64,000 bases of DNA from Candidatus Mediterraneibacter surreyensis (GCA_019118885.1 DWYB01000082.1:1-64000), one strand, 5' to 3'. Positions 33,340 through 42,543 are shown, counted from the first letter of the stretch. Notes: generated from the letters alone by a model not told the origin. A program made the numbers and translations.

Positions 33340-35496
33340 ATGACAGTTAAAGAAGAAATCGAACAATTAAAAAAGGAAAGGAATGCCGTTATCCTGGCAC
33401 ATTACTACACCAGACCAGAAGTGCAGGAGATTGCAGATTATACGGGGGATTCTTTTTATCTGAGCAAGGTGGCGGCAAAACTTAAGGAACAGGTCATCGT
33501 ATTCTGCGGGGTATCCTTTATGGGGGAGAGTGCAAAGGCGCTTAATCCGGGGAAGACAGTACTCATGCCGGATGCGCACGCGGACTGCGCTATGGCGCAT
33601 ATGGCGGATGCGGACACGATCAGGAGACTGCGCAGGGAATATAATGATCTTGCAGTTGTCTGCTATGTCAATTCTACAGCAGAGTTAAAGGAATATTCCG
33701 ATGTCTGTGTCACATCGGCAAATGCAGTACAGGTGGTCAAAGCGCTGCCGAACAAAAATATTTTCTTTATTCCGGATCGGAATCTGGCGCATTTCGTGGC
33801 GGAGCAGGTACCGGAGAAACATTTTGTATTCAATGAGGGCTGCTGCCCGGTGCATGAAAAGATGCAGGTATCTGAGATCAGAAAGGCGAAAGAGGAACAT
33901 CCGGATGCAGAGGTGCTTACCCACCCGGAATGCCCGGGAGAGGTCCTTGCGATATCGGATTATGTGGGAAGCACATCGGGAATCATTAAATACGCCGGGG
34001 AGAGCAGTGCGAAAGAATTTATTATCTGCACGGAGACTGGCGTAAAGTATGAACTTGAGAAGAAATATCCTGATAAGAAGTTCTATTTTACAGAAACAGA
34101 ACCGGTATGCCGGGATATGAAGCTTATTACACTTGAGAAGATACTGCATGTTTTGAAAACAGGTGAAAATGAAGTGCATATGTCTGGAGAGCTTATCACC
34201 GCATCAAAGAAACCTCTTGAGAAGATGCTGGATCTGGCGGATTCAAAAGCAGAGAATACGAAAGAAAAAGAAATCCGTGCGGATGTAGTTATCGTGGGAA
34301 CCGGAGCGGCAGGACTTTTTGCCGCGCTGAATCTGCCCCGTGATAAGAATGTTCTTATCATTACAAAAAAGGATGCCAAGAGCAGTGATTCTTTTCTGGC
34401 TCAGGGAGGAATCTGCGTACTTAGAAATGAAGACGATTATGACAGTTATTTTGAAGATACGATGCGGGCAGGACACTATGAGAATAGAAAAGAATCTGTG
34501 GATATCATGATCCGCAGCTCTCAGGAGGTTATCAGCGACCTGATCGGATACGGAGTGAAATTCCAACGCAGATCCGAGGAGGAGGACAGCGACGCGGAAG
34601 GTTTCCTTTCAGACTATGCATTTACAAGGGAAGGAGCCCATTCCCGGCCGCGGATCCTTTTTCACGAGGATGTGACAGGAAAAGAGATCACGGGAAAGCT
34701 GCTGGAGCAGGTGCGGACTCTTGAAAATGTGACGCTCAGGGAGTATACTACGATGACAGATATCATTGTAGAGGACTACATGGGAAAGGATGGCGGCAGT
34801 GACCGGCGGTGTACCGGGATCATAGCGGAAGATAGTGATGGAAACCGGCTGGTGATCCGGGCGGGAGATACGATCCTTGCAAGCGGTGGCATCGGAGGCC
34901 TTTATAAACATTCCACCAACTATCCGCATCTTACGGGAGACGCACTGCGGATCGCAGAGAAACACGGGATACGACTGGAACATCTGGATTATGTGCAGAT
35001 CCATCCTACAACACTGTATTCCAGGAAACCGGGGCGAAGATTCCTGATCTCAGAGTCTGTGAGAGGGGAAGGCGCTGTACTTCTTGATAAAAACGGGGAG
35101 CGATTCACGGATGAACTCCAGCCTCGTGATGTGGTGACGGCGGCGATTCGCAGACAGATGGAAAAAGACGGAACAGATCATGTGTGGCTCTCTATGAAAC
35201 CGATCGATAAGGATACGATCATGAAGCATTTCCCGAATATATATGAGCACTGTCTTGAAGAAGGATATGACGTGACGAAAGACTGGATCCCTGTAGTACC
35301 CGCGCAGCATTATTTTATGGGAGGCATCTGGGTGGACAGTGACAGCCAGACGTCTATGAAACGGTTGTTCGCCGCAGGCGAGACAAGCTGCAACGGAGTA
35401 CACGGGGCTAACCGGCTGGCAAGCAATTCGCTGTTGGAGAGCCTTGTGTTTGCAAAACGCGCCGCGCGGAAGATTGCGGAAGAAAGCGAGGAATAG
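33340..35496 (+). CDS. NadA-NadB fusion: quinolinate synthase / L-aspartate oxidase
   Basis: 718 residues in one uninterrupted frame. Residues 1 to about 300 are NadA: AHYYTRPEVQEIADYTGDS, with cluster cysteines near C56 (FCGVSFMGESAK), C168 (EGCCPVHEKM) and C257 (PVCRDMKLITLEK). A linker of about 14 charged residues leads to NadB (about 313-718): FAD site VVIVGTGAAGLFAALNL, SDSFLAQGGI, REGAHSRPRILFHEDVTG and GETSCNGVHGANRLASNS. The two enzymes make quinolinate from aspartate and dihydroxyacetone phosphate via unstable iminoaspartate, so fusion could help transfer it. In most bacteria they are separate proteins. The start follows AGAGGTG. nadC begins 2 bp downstream. Confidence 0.88.
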   Translation: MTVKEEIEQLKKERNAVILAHYYTRPEVQEIADYTGDSFYLSKVAAKLKEQVIVFCGVSFMGESAKALNPGKTVLMPDAHADCAMAHMADADTIRRLRREYNDLAVVCYVNSTAELKEYSDVCVTSANAVQVVKALPNKNIFFIPDRNLAHFVAEQVPEKHFVFNEGCCPVHEKMQVSEIRKAKEEHPDAEVLTHPECPGEVLAISDYVGSTSGIIKYAGESSAKEFIICTETGVKYELEKKYPDKKFYFTETEPVCRDMKLITLEKILHVLKTGENEVHMSGELITASKKPLEKMLDLADSKAENTKEKEIRADVVIVGTGAAGLFAALNLPRDKNVLIITKKDAKSSDSFLAQGGICVLRNEDDYDSYFEDTMRAGHYENRKESVDIMIRSSQEVISDLIGYGVKFQRRSEEEDSDAEGFLSDYAFTREGAHSRPRILFHEDVTGKEITGKLLEQVRTLENVTLREYTTMTDIIVEDYMGKDGGSDRRCTGIIAEDSDGNRLVIRAGDTILASGGIGGLYKHSTNYPHLTGDALRIAEKHGIRLEHLDYVQIHPTTLYSRKPGRRFLISESVRGEGAVLLDKNGERFTDELQPRDVVTAAIRRQMEKDGTDHVWLSMKPIDKDTIMKHFPNIYEHCLEEGYDVTKDWIPVVPAQHYFMGGIWVDSDSQTSMKRLFAAGETSCNGVHGANRLASNSLLESLVFAKRAARKIAEESEE

Positions 35497-35498
35497 GT

Positions 35499-36353
35499 AT
35501 GAATAAAATTACGATGACACTTCAGGCGGATCATCTGATCCTGGAGGCGCTGAAAGAAGATATATCAAGTGAAGATGTGAGTACAAATGCGGTGATGAAA
35601 GAAGCCGTTCCCGGGGAAGTGGACCTGATCTGCAAGCAGGACGGAGTTATCGCCGGACTGGATGTATTCCGCAGGGTATTTGAACTGCTGGATGCTGATA
35701 CGACGGCTGAGTTTTACTGCGCGGATGGAGACGATGTAAAGGCAGGACAGCTTATGGGAAAAGTGCGCGGAGATATTCGCGTGCTGCTGTCCGGCGAGCG
35801 GGTGGCGCTGAACTATCTCCAGCGGATGAGCGGAATCGCTACTTACACCCGGTCCGTGGCGAAATTGTTAAAGGGCAGCAGGACAAAGCTGCTTGATACG
35901 AGAAAGACAACGCCGAATATGAGGATCTTTGAGAAATATGCTGTTCGCGTGGGAGGAGGTTATAATCACAGATATAACCTTTCCGACGGTGTCCTTCTGA
36001 AAGACAATCATATCGGGGCAGCCGGCGGTGTGGCCCGGGCTGTGCAGATGGCAAGAGAGTATGCGCCTTTTGTCAGGAAGATCGAGGTGGAAGTCGAGAA
36101 TCTGGATATGGTCCGCGAAGCGGTGGAGGCGGGAGCCGACATTATTATGCTGGATAACATGTCAACTGACGAGATGCGCCAGGCGATAGATATTATCGGA
36201 GGAAGAGCTCAGACCGAGTGCTCGGGCAATGTTACAAAAGAGAATATCGGCAGATTGACAGAGCTGGGAGTGGATTATATTTCCAGCGGGGCTCTGACTC
36301 ATTCCGCATCAATACTTGACATTTCAATGAAAAACCTGCATGCTGTAGAGTAA
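35499..36353 (+). CDS. nadC: Nicotinate-nucleotide pyrophosphorylase (quinolinate phosphoribosyltransferase)
   Basis: 284 residues. LLSGERVALNYLQRMSGIAT, LDTRKTTPNMRIFEKYAVRVGGGYNHR, LLKDNHI and EVEVENLDMVREAVEAGAD are typical NadC motifs with the PRPP and quinolinate binding residues. It makes nicotinate mononucleotide, the third step of de novo NAD synthesis. It lies 2 bp after the nadA-nadB fusion and just before niaR. Confidence 0.95.
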   Translation: MNKITMTLQADHLILEALKEDISSEDVSTNAVMKEAVPGEVDLICKQDGVIAGLDVFRRVFELLDADTTAEFYCADGDDVKAGQLMGKVRGDIRVLLSGERVALNYLQRMSGIATYTRSVAKLLKGSRTKLLDTRKTTPNMRIFEKYAVRVGGGYNHRYNLSDGVLLKDNHIGAAGGVARAVQMAREYAPFVRKIEVEVENLDMVREAVEAGADIIMLDNMSTDEMRQAIDIIGGRAQTECSGNVTKENIGRLTELGVDYISSGALTHSASILDISMKNLHAVE

Positions 36354-36371
36354 GTGGAAGGAGGAGACCTG

Positions 36372-36899
36372 ATGACAGGTTCGGACAGAAGAAACGCCAT
36401 TGTGGAGCAGATCAGGAACAGTGCTGTTCCCGTACCAGGCAGAAATCTTGCCGCGGAGTTCGACGTGAGCCGCCAGGTGATCGTTCAGGACATTGCGCTG
36501 ATCCGGGCGGCAGGACATGATATCATATCGACAAACAGGGGGTATATTATCAATGAGCCCCATTCGGTCAGCAGGGTCTTTAAAGTAAAACATACAGATG
36601 ATCAGCTTGAGGAGGAACTGAACGCTATCGTGGACCTGGGAGGAAAGATCTGTGATGTATTTGTAAACCACAGAGTGTACGGCCGGCTGAAAGCGGAACT
36701 TAATATCACTTCCAGGAGGAAAGTGGGAGAGTTTATGGCGGATATCAGAAGCGGAAAATCAAGTCCGCTTAAGAATATTACTTCAGGTTACCATTACCAT
36801 ACGGTGGAGGCGGACAGCGAGGAAACACTGGATATGATCAGAAATATGCTTAAGGCGAAAGGTTTCCTTGTGGAGGAGAAAAAACAGGCTGCGGAATAG
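36372..36899 (+). CDS. niaR: NiaR transcriptional repressor of NAD synthesis
   Basis: 175 residues. An N-terminal winged helix-turn-helix (RNLAAEFDVSRQVIVQDIALIRAAG) and a C-terminal 3H ligand domain whose conserved histidines are visible in VKHTDDQ, VFVNHRVYG and GYHYHTVEA. NiaR senses nicotinate and represses nad genes. As the last nad gene it probably represses its own operon through the inverted repeat at 33268-33285. ATG 36372 follows GGAGGAG. Confidence 0.9.
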   Translation: MTGSDRRNAIVEQIRNSAVPVPGRNLAAEFDVSRQVIVQDIALIRAAGHDIISTNRGYIINEPHSVSRVFKVKHTDDQLEEELNAIVDLGGKICDVFVNHRVYGRLKAELNITSRRKVGEFMADIRSGKSSPLKNITSGYHYHTVEADSEETLDMIRNMLKAKGFLVEEKKQAAE

Positions 36900-36927
36900 A
36901 ACAAAGAAACGGAGCGTATCATTTGTT

Positions 36928-38172
36928 ATGGAAGAAATCAGACAACTGCTTCAGGCGGTTTTAAATATAAATTTTATCCGCGCGGTAATCAGTAATCCGC
37001 GGGAAAAAGAGGGTATAATAAAAGTAAAGGTGAGACCGCTGGAGAAGAAGGGAGAGCTTCTTTTCCAGTTTGAGTCTTTTACGGAAAAACAGGCATTTCA
37101 CAGAAATCTTGCGAAAGAAGAAGCTAAGGAACAGTTCCTCGAATATGCACAGCAGTTTCGACAGATACAGATTGAGACGGTAGAAGAGGAATGTACGGTG
37201 CTGATCAGTAAAAAAGGCAAGGTGACTGTCAGGAAAAAACGACGGAAAGAGAAAGCGCAGGCTGCGGATCTTTCTCATAACCGGAAAAAACATTATATTC
37301 TGGAAGAGGGAATAACCGTACCGTTTCTCAAAGATCTGGGAGTAATGACAGAGGATGGAAAGATTGTCCGGACAAAAACGGATAAATTCCGTCAGATCAA
37401 CAGATTCCTTGAATTTATTGAGGATATTCTCCCGGGATTGGATCGGGGAAGAGAACTGACCATCCTTGACTTTGGCTGCGGGAAATCATATCTTACTTTC
37501 GCCATGTACTATTATCTTCATGAGCTGAGAGGATACGATATCCGTATCATCGGCCTGGATCTGAAACAGGATGTAATCAGTCATTGTCAGGAACTGGCTG
37601 TGCGATACGGTTATGATAAGCTGACATTTCTGGTGGGAGACATCGCGGATTATGACGGTGTGGATCAGGTGGATATGGTAGTCACCCTTCACGCCTGCGA
37701 TACGGCGACGGATTATGCTCTGGCAAAAGCCGTCGGATGGGATGCGAAAGTGATTCTTTCCGTTCCGTGCTGTCAGCATGAGCTGAATACGCGGCTTGGC
37801 GAAATGCGCGTATGTGAAGGATGTCAGAAGAACGGGAATGATTTGACGCGAAAGGAAAGCCCGGTATGGGAGATGCTCGCTCCAGTGCTTGATTACGGGC
37901 TTTTGCGGGAACGTTTTGCGGCTCTTGTTACGGACGGACTCCGGGCGAAATATCTGGAAAATTCCGGATATGAGACACAGGTACTTGAATTTATAGATAT
38001 GGAGCATACGCCGAAGAATATACTGCTGCGCGCGGTGAAAAAAGATACGGTAAATGCCGGCGCCGATGAAAGAAAAAACAAAAGAGCAGCGGAAGAGATT
38101 GATAAATGCGAAGAATTTCTGCAGACCGACCTGACATTGGGACGTCTGCTTTCATATAAAAAGGGAGAATAA
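36928..38172 (+). CDS. SAM-dependent methyltransferase (Methyltransf_32 type)
   Basis: 414 residues. An N-terminal lysine-rich region (about 1-125) precedes a Rossmann methyltransferase core: motif I LTILDFGCGKSYLTFAMYYYL, GLDLKQDVI, and VVTLHACDTATDYAL with the following SVPCCQHEL. The latter motifs are those of Methyltransf_32/METTL25-like proteins, possible RNA methyltransferases. The target is unknown. GGAGCG lies 12 nt before ATG 36928, a weak site. The stop is 6 bp before the next gene, so the two are cotranscribed. Confidence 0.8.
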   Translation: MEEIRQLLQAVLNINFIRAVISNPREKEGIIKVKVRPLEKKGELLFQFESFTEKQAFHRNLAKEEAKEQFLEYAQQFRQIQIETVEEECTVLISKKGKVTVRKKRRKEKAQAADLSHNRKKHYILEEGITVPFLKDLGVMTEDGKIVRTKTDKFRQINRFLEFIEDILPGLDRGRELTILDFGCGKSYLTFAMYYYLHELRGYDIRIIGLDLKQDVISHCQELAVRYGYDKLTFLVGDIADYDGVDQVDMVVTLHACDTATDYALAKAVGWDAKVILSVPCCQHELNTRLGEMRVCEGCQKNGNDLTRKESPVWEMLAPVLDYGLLRERFAALVTDGLRAKYLENSGYETQVLEFIDMEHTPKNILLRAVKKDTVNAGADERKNKRAAEEIDKCEEFLQTDLTLGRLLSYKKGE

Positions 38173-38178
38173 ACAGGG

Positions 38179-40680
38179 ATGAAAAGAAAGATCATAAAAG
38201 CGGGAGTGCTGATTGTCGTTTTTATAGCGGCGCTTATAATCAGCAGTATGATCATAAACAGTGGAACGGACGACGAGATCGTGGATATGGGGGCTCCTAC
38301 TCTGCCCAGAATATCTTTTACGGTAGACCAAAGAGAGGTTAATCCGCTCTTTGGATATGTACAGGATATGGATATCACAGCTATGAGAGATACGATAACT
38401 CCTCTTAATGCTGACGGCTCGCTGACCATGAATATCGAAAAGAACGGCCGGGAGATCAGTGATATCCGGTATGAAGTATATTCTCTGGACGGAGAGGAGA
38501 AATATACGGAAGGTAAGGTCGAAGTGCCTGAAGAAGACAGCGCGGCAACTTTAGATGTGGGAACAATCCTGTCCGGCGATACAAGGGAAGCTGTCCTGAA
38601 AGTGATGCTGACAGTGGGGGAAGATACTGTCAACTATTATACAAGGGTGGCTATGCCGGAAAATCTGACCACTGCAGAGTGCCTTGAATATGCACAGGAT
38701 TTCCATGAAAAGGCTTTGAATAAGGAAGATACGGAGGAGATGGAAAGTCATCTGGAGCCGGGGGAGGAGAGCGATAATACCACGTATCAGACTGTGAATA
38801 TTCATTCCGATATTACACATGTTCAGTGGGGCGATCTCTCTCCGGAAATCGTGGGAGATGTGGAGTGGAGCATTAAGGAAAGTAATACAGTGTATACCTC
38901 GATCCTGGCGAAATATCAGGTGTCATGTGTGGATGAAAACGGGGAATCAGGTCTTTATGATGTGAAAGAGTTTTTCCGGGTGCGTTTCCTGGTGGATACT
39001 ATTTATCTGTTGGATTACAACAGAGATATGGAGCAGGTGTTCCAGGGAACGCCTCAGGATTTTGACGAGAACGGAATCCTTTTCGGCATTGCTTCAGATG
39101 ATATACAGTATGAAACGAACAGCGATGAGACGATTGTGGCATTTGTCCAGGAGAGAAATCTCTGGCTCTATAACGGAGAGGCGCATGAACTGACGCAGGT
39201 GTTCAGTTTCGCCAATCAGGAGGGCAGGGATATGCGCAGTAAAAACGATCAGCATGCTGTCCGGATCATTAGTATGGATGACGACGGGAATATTGCATTT
39301 GCCGTATATGGTTATATGAACCGCGGTTTCCATGAAGGCGAAGTGGGAGTCGGGATCTATTACTTCAGCATGGATTCAAATGCTATAGAAGAAAAGGCAT
39401 TTATACCGAGCACGAAATCTTATGCCATAGCGGCGGATGAACTGGCTAAAATGGTGTATTATAACCACGAACAGTCCATGCTTCATGTACTTGCAGATGG
39501 TACGCTGTATGAGATCGATCTGGATGCGGATAAGCAGACAGTGCTGGCGGAAGGTCTGACAGAAGATGAGTATGCTGTTTCAGACGACGGACATCTGATG
39601 GCATATCAGGTGAAAGAAAGCGAGGAAGAAGACAAAGCGACGGATAAGGATACAGGATCGGGCCAAGATAAGACGGCTGCGCCATCCGGAGGCTCCCAGA
39701 TCTGCGTCATGAACCTAAAGAGCGGAAATACATTTACTATAGATGCGGCAGAGGGAGAGTCCGTGCGCCCGCTGGGATTTATCAACGGAGACTTCATATT
39801 CGGAAAAGAGCGTTCGTCCGACGCCGGCGTGACTGCTTCCGGAGAAGAGATCAGTCCGATGTATGAGATCGAGATCCGAAATTCCGACAATAAAACGGAG
39901 GCGCAGTATTCGTTTGAAGATGAGAATATTTATACTACAGATATTCTTATAGACGGTAATCTTCTGACGCTTAACAGAGTTGTGAAAAATGGGAACGTCT
40001 ACAGTTCCACAGACCAGGAATACATTACAAATAACCAGGAGAGGAAAGAGTCGGATATATCTCTGACAACGTATACGACAGATGTGAAAGAGACACAGGT
40101 AAGGATGTCATTTGCAAATGGTATAGCCAGCACGGAGCCGGAACTGGTAAAACCGGGGCAGATCGCATCCGGAAAACCGCTGACGGTTACCATAAGCGGA
40201 GGCAGCAGCGGTGAAAAGTTCTACGTATACGGCATGGGAGAACTGATAGACGTTTATGATAAGGCGGCTTATGCGATTCAGAAAGCAAACGAAGTGGCCG
40301 GCGTGGTCATCTCCTCCGAACAGCAGTATGTGTGGGAGAGAGGCAACCGGGATCTGGTGTATTCCACAGACGCGTCCTCATTCCGCACAGAAGGAGATGA
40401 GACGTCTCTGGCGGCCTGCGAGCGCTATATGGAGCAGTATGAGGCTCATCAGGTTGATCTGACCGGCTGTGAGTTGGAACAGGTGCTTTATGTGATCAAC
40501 AGAGGCTGTCCGGTGATCACTTTGATTGATACGGATCATGCGGTGCTGCTGACCGGATATACTACTACGGACATTACGTATATTGATCCGGAGGATGGAA
40601 CGAATCATACCGTGGGTATGGGAACGATGGAAAAACAGACGAAGAAGGCTGGGAATGTATTTATTGGGTATATAAGATGA
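38179..40680 (+). CDS. Large membrane-anchored extracytoplasmic protein with C39-like C-terminus
   Basis: 833 residues. An N-terminal uncleaved signal/anchor (IIKAGVLIVVFIAALIISSMI) precedes an acidic, Ser/Thr-rich outside domain. The middle (about 260-640) has repeated beta-strand blocks with IISMDDDGNIAFAVYGY and MLHVLADGTLYEIDLD resembling propeller blades. The last 90 residues include CELEQVLYVINRGCPVITLI, DHAVLLTGY and YIDPEDG, a peptidase C39-like arrangement, but without the usual N-terminal Cys motif. I do not recognise a characterised family. A role at the cell surface is inferred from topology only. Confidence 0.65.
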   Translation: MKRKIIKAGVLIVVFIAALIISSMIINSGTDDEIVDMGAPTLPRISFTVDQREVNPLFGYVQDMDITAMRDTITPLNADGSLTMNIEKNGREISDIRYEVYSLDGEEKYTEGKVEVPEEDSAATLDVGTILSGDTREAVLKVMLTVGEDTVNYYTRVAMPENLTTAECLEYAQDFHEKALNKEDTEEMESHLEPGEESDNTTYQTVNIHSDITHVQWGDLSPEIVGDVEWSIKESNTVYTSILAKYQVSCVDENGESGLYDVKEFFRVRFLVDTIYLLDYNRDMEQVFQGTPQDFDENGILFGIASDDIQYETNSDETIVAFVQERNLWLYNGEAHELTQVFSFANQEGRDMRSKNDQHAVRIISMDDDGNIAFAVYGYMNRGFHEGEVGVGIYYFSMDSNAIEEKAFIPSTKSYAIAADELAKMVYYNHEQSMLHVLADGTLYEIDLDADKQTVLAEGLTEDEYAVSDDGHLMAYQVKESEEEDKATDKDTGSGQDKTAAPSGGSQICVMNLKSGNTFTIDAAEGESVRPLGFINGDFIFGKERSSDAGVTASGEEISPMYEIEIRNSDNKTEAQYSFEDENIYTTDILIDGNLLTLNRVVKNGNVYSSTDQEYITNNQERKESDISLTTYTTDVKETQVRMSFANGIASTEPELVKPGQIASGKPLTVTISGGSSGEKFYVYGMGELIDVYDKAAYAIQKANEVAGVVISSEQQYVWERGNRDLVYSTDASSFRTEGDETSLAACERYMEQYEAHQVDLTGCELEQVLYVINRGCPVITLIDTDHAVLLTGYTTTDITYIDPEDGTNHTVGMGTMEKQTKKAGNVFIGYIR

Positions 40681-40691
40681 ATTAACTGAAA

Positions 40692-40727
40692 AAAACATCC
40701 GTCACTACTGTTGGTGACGGATGTTTT
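40692..40727 (+). terminator. Rho-independent terminator, bidirectional
   Basis: A 14-bp stem (40692-40705 with 40714-40727) flanked by A-rich and T-rich runs, between convergent genes. Confidence 0.85.
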
Positions 40728-40773
40728 CAATAGAGTATATCTGATAGCGGGAAACAAAAATTATACAAAAGTG

Positions 40774-41277
40774 TTATTTTGTTGTCTGAGCAAACAGAAT
40801 CCCCTTATATTTGTTGAGCGCTGTATAAAGTATCAGACCCAGCACTCCGCAGGAGATCACTTCGCCAATGCCGACTGTCAGCATCATAAACGGGATCGGG
40901 AGCGGCACCATGTAGCCGTATTTTAATACGAATGGTACAACGATCACATTAGCAATGATCGGAGGAAGCGGTGCAAGATATTTACTCCTGTTTCTCAGCA
41001 TCCAGGTAAAGACAGCGCCAATCAGTGTGGCAAGACTTCCAAAGATGATATCCGGAAGGATGCATCCGCCGAGGATGTTGCTGATAAGGCATCCTAAAAA
41101 TACACCTGGAATAGCTGCGGGGGTAAATACCGGAAGAATGGTCAGAGCCTCGGAAATACGAACCTGAACCTCTCCGTAACTGAATGACGCGCCGAGCAGA
41201 GTCAGCACGACGTAGATAGCGGCGATCATAGCCGCCTGTGCTATGAACAGCACTTTGCTTGATTGATTGTTTTTCAT
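40774..41277 (-). CDS. queT: QueT-family ECF transporter S-component (queuosine precursor)
   Basis: 167 residues with about five membrane helices. FIAQAAMIAAIYVVLTLL, YGEVQVRISEALTILP and PGVFLGCLISNILGG are the QueT signature. It should import a queuine/preQ1-type precursor with a shared ECF energising module. Start ATG (41275-41277) follows TAAAGGAGAACAG. Directly upstream lies a conserved pseudoknotted leader RNA and promoter; the element boundary core lies only 17 bp before the ATG, so the leader belongs to the integrated element. Confidence 0.88.
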   Translation of the reverse strand: MKNNQSSKVLFIAQAAMIAAIYVVLTLLGASFSYGEVQVRISEALTILPVFTPAAIPGVFLGCLISNILGGCILPDIIFGSLATLIGAVFTWMLRNRSKYLAPLPPIIANVIVVPFVLKYGYMVPLPIPFMMLTVGIGEVISCGVLGLILYTALNKYKGILFAQTTK

Positions 41278-41293
41278 TTTTCTGTTCTCCTTT

Positions 41294-41396
41294 AGTTTTG
41301 TTTTACGTGTGGAAGGTCTCGAACACACGATTCATTTAACGCCGGAAATCGGCGGCAAGCCCGATAGACCTTGGTTTTTGTGGGCTTTGCAACGTG
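41294..41396 (-). promoter_or_regulatory. queT leader RNA, copy A: candidate preQ1 riboswitch carried by the element
   Basis: On the minus strand, in order: helix P1 (GCAAAGCCC 41382-41390 with GGGCTTGC 41355-41362, one bulged A), whose loop holds AAGGTCT (41366-41372); hairpin P2 (CGCCG/CGGCG, 41340-41354); hairpin P3 (CGTGTG/CACACG, 41306-41329) with loop TTCGAGACCTTC. The loop's AGACCTT (41313-41319) is fully complementary to the P1-loop AAGGTCT, giving a pseudoknot. No U run follows, so control of translation is more likely. A similar loop-to-downstream pseudoknot is known in preQ1-II/III riboswitches, and queT is their usual target; the exact class is not proven. Confidence 0.6.
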
Positions 41397-41400
41397 GGAT

Positions 41401-41429
41401 AGTATAACACGGAGAAGGCTGAAATTCAA
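41401..41429 (-). promoter_or_regulatory. Promoter A of queT (element-borne)
   Basis: Minus strand TTGAAT (41424-41429), 17 bp, TATACT (41401-41406), immediately before leader RNA copy A. Confidence 0.7.
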
Positions 41430-41433
41430 GCCG

Positions 41434-41451
41434 TACCCACAATTTACCCAC
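41434..41451 (+). repeat. Left-end integrase arm-type repeats
   Basis: TACCCAC at 41434-41440 and 41445-41451, an 11-bp period. The same heptamer occurs three times at the right end. Confidence 0.6.
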
Positions 41452-41509
41452 ACCGAAATAAAAAAGCACTCTATCCCGTAATGGGCAGGGTGCCATATTA
41501 TCATGTGAA

Positions 41510-42391
41510 TTAAGGGCTATCTTTCTTTATAATTTCTTCCTTTAGCTTAGCGCAGTTGTTTTGTATGCTCACAAGGAAGCTATTATTTAAATACTCCGAG
41601 TCAACATATCCATTCTTTCCTTTAATTACACTCTTGTAGCTTGTACCATGTTTCGCATTAAATTCCTTAGTTTTTTCTTTTTCTTCGTCGCTTGGCTCGT
41701 ATTCAAAATGGAGAAAGGCGTAAATGTTTTCCAGTATTGCTTTGCCGGTGGGAGATGATAAAAGCACATTGAGGGCGGAAAGAGTTCTGCTTTTTTCTTT
41801 CTTTTCTTTTACTAGTTCAGATAGATAGTGGTCAGGATCTTCTTCGTATCCGCTTATTAATTGGCCGTGTTCTTTCCAGTATTTATGAAGCTCGGCTACC
41901 GATTGAACGGCATTTTTTCTATATTGCAATTCAGGCACTTCTTCACTGTTGTTCCACAAGGCTAATGTATGTTCATCTTTTGTCAGTGTTTTAAGCCACA
42001 TTTCTTGTATATTTCTGGTCGAGGTTTCTGTAAGCCCTGTTTCTTGTGAAATGTAATGGATATCATGGGTTGTTTCACCTATGTGCCCAAAGAGGAAATC
42101 TGCGGAACACGAAAAAAGACGACAGTATGCAGAAACGTACTCTCCCTGTAGTTTGTCTGTAGTATCTGATTTGAGATGTACTTGTATCTTTTTTTCAACA
42201 GCGCATATAGCGTTTCCTTCATTTTTTTCTATGCTTTCATAATTTGGCTTTTGTTTAACACTTACAAGGCCATTATGATATAGTTCTTTTGCTAGTTCTT
42301 TTGCTGTATAAATGCCGTGTGCTTCCATCAACTTCCATAGTCTGTTTTTGAAAAGTGATAAATCTGAGTGATCTTCAGTTCTATATGCCAT
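41510..42391 (-). CDS. Element repressor-like HTH protein
   Basis: 293 residues. The N-terminal 120 residues resemble an XRE-type DNA-binding region (LWKLMEAHGIYTAKELAKEL; AYCRLFSCSADFLFGHIGE, the latter a common end of XRE domains). The rest is charged and helical with no known domain. It is transcribed leftward, divergently from the excisionase, the usual place for a phage-like master repressor. The base composition is AT-rich. A minus-strand promoter lies at 42482-42509. The CTCCTAAAAAG tract upstream gives a ribosome site. Confidence 0.65.
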   Translation of the reverse strand: MAYRTEDHSDLSLFKNRLWKLMEAHGIYTAKELAKELYHNGLVSVKQKPNYESIEKNEGNAICAVEKKIQVHLKSDTTDKLQGEYVSAYCRLFSCSADFLFGHIGETTHDIHYISQETGLTETSTRNIQEMWLKTLTKDEHTLALWNNSEEVPELQYRKNAVQSVAELHKYWKEHGQLISGYEEDPDHYLSELVKEKKEKSRTLSALNVLLSSPTGKAILENIYAFLHFEYEPSDEEKEKTKEFNAKHGTSYKSVIKGKNGYVDSEYLNNSFLVSIQNNCAKLKEEIIKKDSP

Positions 42392-42481
42392 GCTTACCCT
42401 CCTAAAAAGAAAAAAACGTATAAAATCACAAAAATAAAAATAATAAAAGATGTTAAAAAAGATAGATTCTTGCTTTTTTAT

Positions 42482-42509
42482 AGTATACCATAAAGATGTA
42501 AATAAGCAA
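42482..42509 (-). promoter_or_regulatory. Promoter of the repressor gene
   Basis: Minus strand TTGCTT (42504-42509), 16 bp, TATACT (42482-42487), in the divergent control region. Confidence 0.5.
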
Positions 42510-42543
42510 TATTAAAAAAGCAATAACAGGAAAGGAGTTTTTA

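Noticed and set aside
41294..41329. Treating the 36-bp near-repeat as a simple identical att duplication
   Set aside because: The two copies differ at two positions that pair with each other in the hairpin, so crossover inside the hairpin would have mispaired the parents. The identical 14-bp stretch beside it is the better core.
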